NCBI RefSeq assembly: GCF_001673365.1
Contig: NZ_LZLS01000154.1
Location: forward strand, 1-41,025
Length of the DNA: 41,025 nucleotides
Direction: 5' to 3'
Source: Mycobacterium asiaticum
GTDB taxonomy: Bacteria; Actinomycetota; Actinomycetes; Mycobacteriales; Mycobacteriaceae
The position numbers and the translations under genes were made by a program. The notes below the pieces were generated by a model. It was given only the letters and a program-made list of their open reading frames with translations. It did not search any database and was not told the origin of the DNA. Of the stretch, positions 28,016 to 35,407 are shown piece after piece; the stretch's first letter is position 1; every line of letters begins with the position of its first letter.

Positions 28016-28720
28016 ATGGACGTTTACGAAGCGTTGTACACCACCAGGATGATGCGGCGGTTGCGGCCGGATCCGATTCCGTTGGACACACAGGCCCGCA
28101 TACTTGACGCTGCCGTTCGCGCCCCGAACGGGGGTAACACCCAGCGATGGCATTTTGTGGCGGTGGACGATCCGGAACTCAAAAGTGAACTAGCGCAATT
28201 GTTCCGACAGGCACGCGCCGTCGAGTACGAGAAGTTCAGCACCGGAACGGGGCCGATGGCAGCGCCGGCACCCGGTGTGGATCTGGCCACCCACGCCGAG
28301 ACAATGCGTCGAATCGAGGGTTCTGGGAACTATCTGGCGGACCATTTCGAAGAGATTCCGTTGTTGCTGTTCGTCTTTGCCATCGACGACCTCGGTGGCG
28401 CCAACATCTATCCGGCGATCTGGAGTGCATTGCTCGCTGCCCGCGCCGAGGGCGTCGGCGGGGTCATGACGATGGTGCTCCGCAATTTCGAGGACAGGGT
28501 GAACGAGATACTCGGTGTGCCCGTCGAGGAGGGCTGGAAGATGTCGGCCATGCTTGCCCTCGGCTACCCGCGTGGCAAGTGGGGGGTCGCGGCCAATCGA
28601 CGTCCCGTGCAGGAGGTTTCGTCCCGTAATAACTGGGACTCGCCGTTCGGGGTCGAGGTGCCTGAACCGTTGTGGCCGCCTCAGCAGGATGTTCCGGCGG
28701 GCCTTTCCGCGGTGGGATGA
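28016..28720 (+). CDS. Nitroreductase-family FMN oxidoreductase
   Basis: 234 residues of the FMN-dependent nitroreductase fold. It opens with YTTRMMRRLRPDP (the N-terminal Arg-rich FMN phosphate site), has APNGGNTQRWHF at the flavin-binding turn, and EGVGGVMTMV and LALGYPRGK in the C-terminal half. Family members reduce nitro groups with NAD(P)H to hydroxylamines, but some act on quinones, iodotyrosine or enones. Ribosome-binding site AGAAAGGAAG upstream. It is co-transcribed with the HD gene, and a mutase-like gene follows beyond a decayed monooxygenase; that context is the only support for a nitroaromatic substrate. Confidence 0.85.
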   Translation: MDVYEALYTTRMMRRLRPDPIPLDTQARILDAAVRAPNGGNTQRWHFVAVDDPELKSELAQLFRQARAVEYEKFSTGTGPMAAPAPGVDLATHAETMRRIEGSGNYLADHFEEIPLLLFVFAIDDLGGANIYPAIWSALLAARAEGVGGVMTMVLRNFEDRVNEILGVPVEEGWKMSAMLALGYPRGKWGVAANRRPVQEVSSRNNWDSPFGVEVPEPLWPPQQDVPAGLSAVG

Positions 28721-28764
28721 GCTGGCGCCGGCCACCAACCGCTGCAGCGCGGACGCAACGCCTT

Positions 28765-29173
28765 GCATGAACGCCGGCGACGCTTGTGCAATTTCAACCC
28801 GTTGTATGGACAAGGGATGTCGGTTGCCGCCATCGAAGCGCTGGTTCTGCGTGATTGTGTCCACAGGAGATTAGCGCCTTGCGCGTCGATTCTTCGGTCT
28901 CGGTACCAAGCAAATTGCCGTCGCTTGGCAAACAGCCGTCAGTTCGGATCTGGCAGTGCCGCAGATACCAGGTAGCGCACCGCGTCGGTGCGGGTCCGGC
29001 ACGCTCTCGTGGACCGGTTGATCTTGGCCGCGCAAAACGATCCAGCGATGGTCCAGCGATTCCTGCGGCTGATGAACATGGTGGGTCCTCGCGCAGAGTT
29101 GTTCGGGCCGTCGACGATGTTGCGCATGGTCGCGCAGCGACCGTCGGCCGCGGCCGCGGCCGCGGCTGGCTGA
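28765..29173 (+). pseudogene. C-terminal remnant of an FAD-dependent monooxygenase
   Basis: Three frames together spell the end of a known flavoprotein family. First GDA, then with a shift CNFNPLYGQGMSVAAIEAL (about 28781-28840), a match to the FNPxYGQGM motif near the flavin. A second shift near 28884 gives RRFFGLGTKQIAVAWQ, continuing to DLAVPQIPG. A third near 28985 gives ALVDRLILAAQND and FLRLMNMVGP up to the stop at 29173. At least three frameshifts and a missing N-terminal two thirds show real decay. The intact gene would have lain between the nitroreductase and the mutase-like gene, perhaps as a ring hydroxylase of the same pathway. Confidence 0.75.
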
Positions 29174-29289
29174 TTGTCTGGGCCCGTTGTCCCGGTGACG
29201 GTAACTGTGGGAAAGACGTCTCATCGTCACCAGTCGCTCAACGTCCCGTCGGGGAATGCTTGATAAATCGTGATCTAGGAGGTGTTCTC
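29174..29289 (+). promoter_or_regulatory. Leader of the mutase-ubiX-ubiD operon
   Basis: This 116-base gap contains an inverted pair GGTGACG / CGTCACC (near 29194 and 29225) and ends in a strong ribosome-binding site, TAGGAGGTG, before ATG 29290. TTGATAAATCG near 29261 could contribute to a promoter, but no -35/-10 pair stands out. Because the monooxygenase upstream is decayed, the downstream genes probably need their own promoter here. Confidence 0.35.
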
Positions 29290-29778
29290 ATGAGACAGCC
29301 ACCGACAACACCCCGCAGTCTGGCCCGGCACGGCCTGGTGTTGTTTTTCATCGGCCTGGTGACAGGTACGCAGCAGCGACGCTTCACCAACATCCGCATG
29401 GCGCTATCAGCTCATCTGGAGGGAGTGATGAACGGGACGTTCCTGATGGCGCTGGGTGCGATATGGGATCACGTCGATCTGCCGCCGGAGGTCGAACAGG
29501 CGGCCCGATGGGCGACGCTCTACGGCACTTACGGCAACTGGTTCTTCACCGCGCTCGGCGCGGCGTTGGGGACCGCCGCCGCCAATCCGACTCTGTCCCA
29601 AGGACATCACGGAACCGCGTGGCAGGAACGGATTGTGTTGCTCGGATTCCGCAGCATGCGTTACGCGTTCCTGGCGGCAGTGGCGCTGATCCTTTTGGGC
29701 ATCTTCCGGCGAAACACACCGCAAGACAACACGAACACTGTCGACCGCGTGAACGAAGGAGAACGGCAATGCGTTTAG
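29290..29778 (+). CDS. Small membrane protein, hydroxylaminobenzene-mutase-like
   Basis: 162 residues with four likely membrane segments: around 14-29 (LVLFFIGLVTG), 44-62, 84-102 and 124-142. RHGLVLFFIGLVTG followed by ALSAHLEGVMNGTFLMALG is the pattern I recall for HabA/HabB, integral membrane mutases that rearrange hydroxylaminobenzene to 2-aminophenol and are related to styrene oxide isomerase. The assignment is from memory of the motif, without alignment. ATG 29290 follows TAGGAGGTG; the frame is open further upstream but that part lies over the monooxygenase remnant and lacks coding character. Its stop overlaps the ubiX start by ten bases, so it is coupled to the UbiX/UbiD pair. Confidence 0.62.
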   Translation: MRQPPTTPRSLARHGLVLFFIGLVTGTQQRRFTNIRMALSAHLEGVMNGTFLMALGAIWDHVDLPPEVEQAARWATLYGTYGNWFFTALGAALGTAAANPTLSQGHHGTAWQERIVLLGFRSMRYAFLAAVALILLGIFRRNTPQDNTNTVDRVNEGERQCV

Positions 29779-30359
29779 TAGTCGCCATGACCGGCGCGAC
29801 GGGCGCTGTGCTTGGTATCCGCCTGCTCGAAGTCCTGCGTGACCTGGATGTCGAGACACATCTGGTGCTCAGCGACTGGGCAAGGGCCACCATCAAACTC
29901 GAGACGGATTACACCGTCAACGACGTCCGAGCACTGGCTGCACATGTCTACAGTGCTCGTGACCTGGCCGCCGGAATCTCCAGCGGGTCATTCCGGACCG
30001 ACGGCATGGTCGTCTGTCCGTGCAGCATGAAGACGTTGAGCGCCATCCGCATCGGCTTCAGCGACAACCTGATCACGCGCGCCGCGGACGTGACGTTGAA
30101 GGAACGGCGCAAACTGGTCCTGGTTGCACGTGAAGCGCCGCTGAGTGAGATCCACTTGGAGAACATGCTTTACCTGTCGCGTGCCGGTGCGGTGATCTTC
30201 CCGCCGACGGTTGCCTACTACGCGCGGCCCTCTTCAGTTGACGACGTGACGAACTACGTTGTCGGTCGCGTCATCGACCAACTCGGAATCGAACACTCGC
30301 TGATCGAGCGGTGGAAGGACAATCAGGTCAACGGTCACGAGTTGGAGCTGACGAGATGA
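29769..30359 (+). CDS. UbiX-type flavin prenyltransferase
   Basis: 196 residues. MTGATGAVLGIRLLEVL at the N-terminus binds FMN phosphate, and VCPCSMKTLSAIRIG is the UbiX signature. These enzymes join dimethylallyl phosphate to FMN to make prenylated FMN, the cofactor of UbiD decarboxylases, so the gene is expected beside its client. ATG 29769 follows GAAGGAGAA. It overlaps the mutase-like gene by ten bases and the next gene by ATGA. It was often named subunit B of hydroxyarylic acid decarboxylase in older annotation. Confidence 0.92.
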   Translation: MRLVVAMTGATGAVLGIRLLEVLRDLDVETHLVLSDWARATIKLETDYTVNDVRALAAHVYSARDLAAGISSGSFRTDGMVVCPCSMKTLSAIRIGFSDNLITRAADVTLKERRKLVLVAREAPLSEIHLENMLYLSRAGAVIFPPTVAYYARPSSVDDVTNYVVGRVIDQLGIEHSLIERWKDNQVNGHELELTR

Positions 30360-31945
30360 GCACCGCCACCGAGATTTCCGAGCTGCAGCCAAGCATCCCT
30401 GAGAGCGGCCCCGATTTGCGTAGCTGGATGGATACGCTCGAGGCCGCCGACCAGCTGCGCCACATCACCACCCGAGTCGACTGGGACGAGGAGATCGGCG
30501 CCGTCACCCGCGCGAACCTGTCGCTCGGCGGTCCTGCGTTGCTGTTCGAAAACATCAATGGTCACGAAAACACCCGGTGCACAAAGTTCCTGACGTCTGG
30601 GATCGGGAACCGGCGGCAGATCCGACTCATGTTGGGCTTGCCGGAGAGTACTACTGATTCGGCGGTCGTGCGTCATCTCAAAGAGGCGTTCAAGCAACCG
30701 ATTCCGCCGCGCATAGTGGAGACCGGCCCCGTGAGAGAGAACATCGTCGAGGGTGACCAGATCAACCTCTGGGAGTTTCCGGCCCCGAAATGGCATGCCA
30801 CCGATGGCGGTCGGTACATCGACACGTTCTGCGGCGTGGTCACCGAGGACAAAGTCACCGGGCGCGACAACATCGGCGTCTACCGGGGCATGATCGCCGA
30901 TCGGGACAAGATCGTGAAGCTGCTTGCTCCCATCCAGGGGTGGGGCGGGCATCTGCAGCAGTACAAGCCAGAGCCGATGCCGGTGGCGGTGGTGTACGGC
31001 TGGCACGATGTCCTGCCGTTCTGCGCCGGCAGTCCGTTCCCGAAGGACGTCTGCGAGTGGGACATGATGGGCGCGTTGCTCGGCCGTCCGGTCGACTTGG
31101 TGGCCTGCGAGACGGTGCCCCTGCACGTCCCGGCGAGCGCCGAGATCGTCGTCGAGGGATTCCTTGACCCGGACCCGGCGACGTTCCTGCCGGAGGGGCC
31201 GTTTGCCGAGTACCCCGGATACCTCGACGGCCATGCGACGCCTACGCCGGTGCTGCGGGTCACGCGGATCACCCATCGCAACGACCCGGTGCTGCGTGGC
31301 TCTCTCGAGGGGATGCGGCCAGGATTCCTGGTGGAAGACTCCATGATCAATTACGCGCGTTCGGCAATCGCCTGGAATCTGCTCGACAGCCTCGGGGTCA
31401 GGGGCGTCACCGACGTGTGGATGTCACAGGTGACCAACGGCACCAACATCGTCGTCCAAATCCACAAGGCGTACCGCGGGCACGCCCAACAAGTGGCCGC
31501 GGCGTTGTGGGGGACCAGCGGATCCATCTGGTTCTACAAGAATGTCACGGTGGTCGAGGAGGACATCGACATCCACGACCCGGAGGCCCTCGACTGGGCC
31601 ATGGCCTACCGGGTCAACGCCGGCCTCGGTGACATTTCGTTCTACGGGCCAACTCTCGGCTCACCGCTGGATCCGTCCACACCTCCGCAGAAACAGGACA
31701 TGGCGAAGTACGGCAGTGGTGAATGGACCCGGGTGCTCATCGACGCCACCCGGAGCTGGGAGTTCGAACCGCGCCCGGAATGGGGCGGACGCCACTACCC
31801 AGCGGTCAATACGATCTCCCCGGCGCTGGAGGCGCGAGTGGCTGCCCGGTGGGAGGAGTACGGCATCGGCATTTCCTACCTCGACGACGAGCGGCGGGAA
31901 CTGCTGACCATGGAGCAGCTCAGCAAGCGCCTGTCGGACGTGTAG
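30356..31945 (+). CDS. UbiD-family prenylated-FMN (de)carboxylase
   Basis: 529 residues, the usual size. The signature EGPFAEYPGY places Glu280 and Glu285 five residues apart, as in the Glu pair of Fdc1; IGVYRGMIADRDK and VTDVWMSQVTNGTNIVVQI are further family features. UbiD enzymes reversibly decarboxylate aromatic or alpha,beta-unsaturated acids with prenylated FMN. The substrate cannot be read from sequence; the company of nitroreductase and mutase-like genes suggests an amino- or hydroxy-aromatic acid. The start ATG overlaps the ubiX stop. Its 3' end lies two bases from the stop codon of the convergent rtcB remnant. Confidence 0.9.
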   Translation: MSTATEISELQPSIPESGPDLRSWMDTLEAADQLRHITTRVDWDEEIGAVTRANLSLGGPALLFENINGHENTRCTKFLTSGIGNRRQIRLMLGLPESTTDSAVVRHLKEAFKQPIPPRIVETGPVRENIVEGDQINLWEFPAPKWHATDGGRYIDTFCGVVTEDKVTGRDNIGVYRGMIADRDKIVKLLAPIQGWGGHLQQYKPEPMPVAVVYGWHDVLPFCAGSPFPKDVCEWDMMGALLGRPVDLVACETVPLHVPASAEIVVEGFLDPDPATFLPEGPFAEYPGYLDGHATPTPVLRVTRITHRNDPVLRGSLEGMRPGFLVEDSMINYARSAIAWNLLDSLGVRGVTDVWMSQVTNGTNIVVQIHKAYRGHAQQVAAALWGTSGSIWFYKNVTVVEEDIDIHDPEALDWAMAYRVNAGLGDISFYGPTLGSPLDPSTPPQKQDMAKYGSGEWTRVLIDATRSWEFEPRPEWGGRHYPAVNTISPALEARVAARWEEYGIGISYLDDERRELLTMEQLSKRLSDV

Positions 31946-31947
31946 GT

Positions 31948-32157
31948 CTACTGCCCTTTGACATTCATGATCTGGCGCAGCGAGGTGACGATCTCCACAA
32001 GCGGGTCGGCGTCTGCCATCACCTGGTCAATCTCCTTGTAGGCCTGCGGAATCTCGCGATCCATGCCCTGCCGTGCCGGTATTCGATGCCCATTATCGCG
32101 TCGGCCAGATCTTGTTCGGAGAACAGCTGTTTGGCCTTCGTCCTGCTGTACCGGGTC
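31948..32157 (-). pseudogene. C-terminal remnant of an RtcB-type RNA ligase
   Basis: Two frames together give the last ~70 residues of RtcB. From about 32150 one frame reads SRTKAKQLFSEQDLADAI then MGIEYRHGRA; after a shift near 32070 another frame reads REIPQAYKEIDQVMADAD and ends SLRQIMNVKGQ at the TAG. EIP.AYK.IDQVMA and LRQ..NVKG are typical of the RtcB C-terminus, where the active-site-lining residues lie. The rest of the ~400-residue protein is absent. It ends two bases from the ubiD stop, and a different truncated ORF begins where the homology ends. Confidence 0.78.
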
Positions 32158-32374
32158 AGCTTTGCCTGCGCACGGTGTCGGCGGCGATTTCGGTGGCGAA
32201 GTTGACCAGCTTCGGCCCAAGGCGGTGCGACATGGCCGTCTCCTCGGGCGTTATGGGGATGCGGGTCACTTCGTGGTACTACCCACCTACCAACACCGCA
32301 AGCGGCCCCGCTCATGCGGTTGACCGCGCGATTTGGTCAGTCCAGCACGGGTTGGGTAACCTTGCGTTTACCGA

Positions 32375-32448
32375 CGCGGGGTGGAGCAGCTCGGTAGCTC
32401 GCTGGGCTCATAACCCAGAGGTCGCAGGTTCGAATCCTGTCCCCGCTA
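32375..32448 (+). tRNA. Initiator tRNA-Met (anticodon CAT)
   Basis: A full 74-base cloverleaf without encoded CCA. The acceptor 5' strand CGCGGGG pairs with CCCCGCT except at 1:72 (C opposite T), and an unpaired 1:72 is the initiator hallmark. The anticodon stem CTGGG/CCCAG has three consecutive G-C pairs next to the loop CTCATAA, the second initiator hallmark. The T-arm reads GGTTCGAATCC. It stands alone, followed after nine bases by an intrinsic terminator. Confidence 0.95.
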
Positions 32449-32457
32449 CTAGCGGAA

Positions 32458-32489
32458 ATGGTCCCGGAGACTTCTCCGGGGCCATTTTT
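32458..32489 (+). terminator. Intrinsic terminator after the initiator tRNA
   Basis: ATGGTCCCGGAG (32458-32469) pairs with CTCCGGGGCCAT (32474-32485) over twelve positions with one G-T wobble and a four-base loop, followed by TTTT. It is also four bases upstream of the end of the convergent amidohydrolase gene, so it could serve that strand as well. Confidence 0.92.
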
Positions 32490-32492
32490 CGA

Positions 32493-33530
32493 TCACCGCC
32501 CAACCATCAGCCGCGCAATCCCGCGCATCACGGACCGACTTGCTCCGGCCCGGACACGCTCGCGCAAGGGGCGAATGGGCAGGGCGGGCGCGCTGCCCAG
32601 CCTGGGAAACAGCCTCAGCGCGTTGTCGTGGTCGAGTGCGGCTCGGGTGGCGTCGTCGAGCGCATAGTTTTCCAGCGCGGCGGCGAATAGTTTTGCCGCG
32701 GCCAGCGGAGCGAATGGCCAGTCCGAGCCGAAGGTGATGTGACCGGGTTTGGCAAAGTTCAGCAGGGTCGGCAGCGCGGCGGGACTCGATGACAACGCTG
32801 TGTCGAAGTAGAAGCTGGAGAAGTCGTCGAGACTGTCGGCCGGGTTGCGGCCGGTGTCGGCCAGTATGGCAACGGCCATGCGGTGGCTGGCGTATGGCAC
32901 GAACCCGCCAGCGTGGCTGAGGATGAATCTAATGTTCGGGTACTTGCGCCGAATTCCGTTGCGCACCAACAAGTACGCTGCACGAGTGGTGTCCAGTAGG
33001 AAGTCCGCGGCGAACGGTAGCACTCCAGGAACCTGCGAGCCTGGTAGGTCGGCGGGATGAATGCAGACCACAGCGGAGCGGGCGGCGAGTGCGGCAAACA
33101 GGTCGTCCTGCCCGTCCTGCCCCAGATAGATGCCGGCATTGTTGGCCAACAGCACGACGCCGTCTGCTTTCAACTCGTCGAGAGCACGTACGACTTCAGC
33201 CACGGACTGCTCGACGTGCGGCATCGGAATTGTGGCGAAGAAGCCGAACTGGTTGCGTTGCTGGGCAACGAGATTCGCCGCATAATCGTTAATGTCCCGA
33301 GCCAAGGCGGTTGCATCCGCCGCTGCGGGAAAGAACGTAGATCCCGGTGTGGATACCGACAGGATCGCGGCGCGGACGTCCAATTCGGCCATCGTGTGCA
33401 GCGAGGCGTCGGGACTCCAGTCGGGAAGTGCGCGTCCGCCGGCCTCATCGATGCCGGCCTTGCGCAACGCGTCCCGGTAGAAAGGCGGAACCATGTGATG
33501 GTGGGTGTCTATTCGGGCCATCGAAACCAT
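32493..33530 (-). CDS. Amidohydrolase-2 family protein (ACMSD/resorcylate-decarboxylase-like)
   Basis: 345 residues, a TIM-barrel metal hydrolase. The first metal motif is DTHHH (His10 and His12), then VCIHPADLPG, SHAGGF, and GSDWPF with the catalytic Asp. This subfamily includes 2-amino-3-carboxymuconate semialdehyde decarboxylase (ACMSD) and gamma-resorcylate decarboxylase, which remove CO2 without flavin. It begins three bases after the dioxygenase stop and is the last gene of the leftward meta-cleavage operon, so it may act on the ring-cleavage product or on a carboxylated aromatic. ATG 33521 is an alternative start (MARIDTHHH). Confidence 0.82.
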   Translation of the reverse strand: MVSMARIDTHHHMVPPFYRDALRKAGIDEAGGRALPDWSPDASLHTMAELDVRAAILSVSTPGSTFFPAAADATALARDINDYAANLVAQQRNQFGFFATIPMPHVEQSVAEVVRALDELKADGVVLLANNAGIYLGQDGQDDLFAALAARSAVVCIHPADLPGSQVPGVLPFAADFLLDTTRAAYLLVRNGIRRKYPNIRFILSHAGGFVPYASHRMAVAILADTGRNPADSLDDFSSFYFDTALSSSPAALPTLLNFAKPGHITFGSDWPFAPLAAAKLFAAALENYALDDATRAALDHDNALRLFPRLGSAPALPIRPLRERVRAGASRSVMRGIARLMVGR

Positions 33531-33533
33531 CTT

Positions 33534-34538
33534 TCAGTTGTCTGGGATGCCTGCGCCGGCGAGGGCCGGCACGGGGTCTTCGCGGTGCAGCACTGACCGG
33601 GCACCGGTCTTGAACTGGTTGAGCTTGTCGATGATGGTCTGCCCTTCAGGCCTGTGTCCCCAGATGCTGATGCCCTTATAGGTAGTGGGTTCCCAGGTTG
33701 ACTCATCGATGGTGATGGGATTCCACCCAACTTCCCACTCGAATCCGGAGGGGGTCACGGCGTAGAACGACAACTCCCGGTCGTTGGTGTGCTGTCCCAT
33801 TGATAACGCCATCTCGAACCCCAAATCCTTGACGCGTTGATAGGCGTCGGTGACATCGTCGAGTTCGGTCGCTTGGATGTTCAGGTGTTGGATGCGGGTG
33901 CGAATCGGGTTGAGCGGCAACCGGTTCACCGCGGCGATAGCAATGGAGTGGTGTCGTTCGTTGACGCGCAGGAAGCGGATTTTGAGCTTGACGCCACTGA
34001 TGGTCTCGTCGATGTAGTCGGTCAGGCGCGCATCGAACACGGTGTCGTAGTAGCCGCGCATCTGATGCGGTTTCTTCGACGTGATCGCGACGTGGCCTAT
34101 GCCCGAGTCGCCGGTGACGAATCCGCGGCCAATTATTTGCAGCGGATCGCTGGCGGTGTGGGCGCGGACGAACAGTTCCTGTGCCAGACCGTTGGGCCCG
34201 GGAATCCGCGCGAGCCGTTCGACGCCTCGTAGCGCTGCCTCGTCGGGTGTGCCGTCGGCAATGGGGACACCGTGGCGGGTGACACGGCGCAGGATTTCGT
34301 CAAAGGTGTCGTGGCCGTCGAGTTGCCAGCCGAGGGCGGTGACGTCTTCGGCGGGTCCGCGCTGCAGTAGGAAACGGCACTTGTGCTCGTCGAGGCGGAA
34401 ACGCATGACGTCGGGCAGCGTCTCGTCGAGGTGCATCCCGATCGCGTCGCGCCCGAACCGGCGCCAGTCGGCGAAGCGGTCGGTTTGCACCACCACGTAT
34501 CCGAGATGGACGTTGCCGAACACCGAGCGGACGGTCAT
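33534..34538 (-). CDS. Type I extradiol ring-cleavage dioxygenase
   Basis: 334 residues, two-domain vicinal-oxygen-chelate fold. Iron ligands are His149 (GIGHVAI), His218 (RIQHLNIQ) and probably Glu269 (FEWEVGW), with spacing close to that in BphC; His196/197 and Tyr259 match the conserved second-sphere residues. It is expected to cleave a catechol next to, not between, the hydroxyls. The ring substrate is unknown; relatives act on dihydroxybiphenyl and steroid-derived catechols. The start overlaps the hydrolase stop as ATGA. Confidence 0.9.
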   Translation of the reverse strand: MTVRSVFGNVHLGYVVVQTDRFADWRRFGRDAIGMHLDETLPDVMRFRLDEHKCRFLLQRGPAEDVTALGWQLDGHDTFDEILRRVTRHGVPIADGTPDEAALRGVERLARIPGPNGLAQELFVRAHTASDPLQIIGRGFVTGDSGIGHVAITSKKPHQMRGYYDTVFDARLTDYIDETISGVKLKIRFLRVNERHHSIAIAAVNRLPLNPIRTRIQHLNIQATELDDVTDAYQRVKDLGFEMALSMGQHTNDRELSFYAVTPSGFEWEVGWNPITIDESTWEPTTYKGISIWGHRPEGQTIIDKLNQFKTGARSVLHREDPVPALAGAGIPDN

Positions 34539-35407
34539 GACGCGAAAGCTCCTTCAGGCGTAAGGAACTCGATGACAAGTTGGTTGAACAACTCGGCGCG
34601 TTCCCACTGCATCCAGTGACCGGTGCGCGATGTCATGATCAGTTCGGCGTTGGCCATGGTGTTGAGCAGCATCGGACCGCCGCCGGGCTTGTTGACTTTG
34701 TCGTCGCGCCCCCATAGGACCAGCGTCGGGTTCTGCAGCGTCTTGAGCCGGGAGTCGCGGGTCAGGTCCATTCGCCACAGGGTGCGAAGTGCCGTGGGGC
34801 CCGTGGGCCGACGGAGCGGAGGGTCGGCGATCACGCCGGGCTCGATGGATGCTTGGTATCGCGAGTCGATCAACTCGTCCGGCACGGAAGACCCGTCGTA
34901 GACGAGGTAGGTGCGGATGAACCTTTCGAGCTTGTCGCGGCTGGGGCCGTCGCCGCCGTAATAACCGAGCAGGCAGTTGAGGCCGGCGGTCGGCAGCCCT
35001 CTGGTCGTGCCGATCCCGCCAGGTCCCATCAGCACCAGTTTGGCCACCCGGTGCGGGGTGTCGAGTGCGAGGCGCAATGCGGCTGCCCCGCCGTAGGAGT
35101 TGCCGATCAGGTGCGCGATGTCGATGTCGAGGTGATCGAGCAGGCCGCGGATCATGTCGGCGAGGTACCCGAACGGGTCGGCCTGGTTGACGCCTTTGAC
35201 CGAGCGGCCGTAGCCGGGCATGTCAGGCACGATGACGCGGAAGTGTTGGGCGAGGGTGTCGATGTTGCGGGAGTAGTTCGAGACTCCCGACGCGCCGGGT
35301 CCGCCGCCGTGCAGCATGACGATGGTAGGTCCGGAGCCGGTTTCGACGTAGAAGATCGGCTTGCCGTTGACTGTCACGGTGTGTTCGACGAAGTTGGCGG
35401 TGGTCAT
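34535..35407 (-). CDS. Meta-cleavage product C-C hydrolase (MhpC/BphD/HsaD type)
   Basis: 290 residues, alpha/beta hydrolase. MLHGGGPGAS (31-40) is the C-C hydrolase oxyanion signature, Ser104 lies in GNSYGG, Asp235/236 in WGRDDKV and His264 in TGHWMQW. Such enzymes hydrolyse the ring-opened 2-hydroxy-6-oxodienoate to a carboxylic acid and 2-hydroxypentadienoate. The ATG at 35407 overlaps the monooxygenase stop (ATGA) and gives the standard N-terminus; the frame is open for another 85 codons upstream but that is inside the monooxygenase gene. Confidence 0.92.
   Translation of the reverse strand: MTTANFVEHTVTVNGKPIFYVETGSGPTIVMLHGGGPGASGVSNYSRNIDTLAQHFRVIVPDMPGYGRSVKGVNQADPFGYLADMIRGLLDHLDIDIAHLIGNSYGGAAALRLALDTPHRVAKLVLMGPGGIGTTRGLPTAGLNCLLGYYGGDGPSRDKLERFIRTYLVYDGSSVPDELIDSRYQASIEPGVIADPPLRRPTGPTALRTLWRMDLTRDSRLKTLQNPTLVLWGRDDKVNKPGGGPMLLNTMANAELIMTSRTGHWMQWERAELFNQLVIEFLTPEGAFAS

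Noticed and set aside
28855..29289. 145-codon N-terminal extension of the mutase-like protein
   Set aside because: It reads through the decayed monooxygenase in the wrong frame; ATG 29290 has the strong ribosome-binding site.
32375..32448. Phage or island attachment site at the initiator tRNA
   Set aside because: No integrase gene and no second copy of the tRNA 3' end were seen in the window; kept only as a low-interest note.
32073..32690. 205-codon plus-strand ORF spanning the tRNA
   Set aside because: It runs through the tRNA and terminator and over the antisense of the rtcB remnant.
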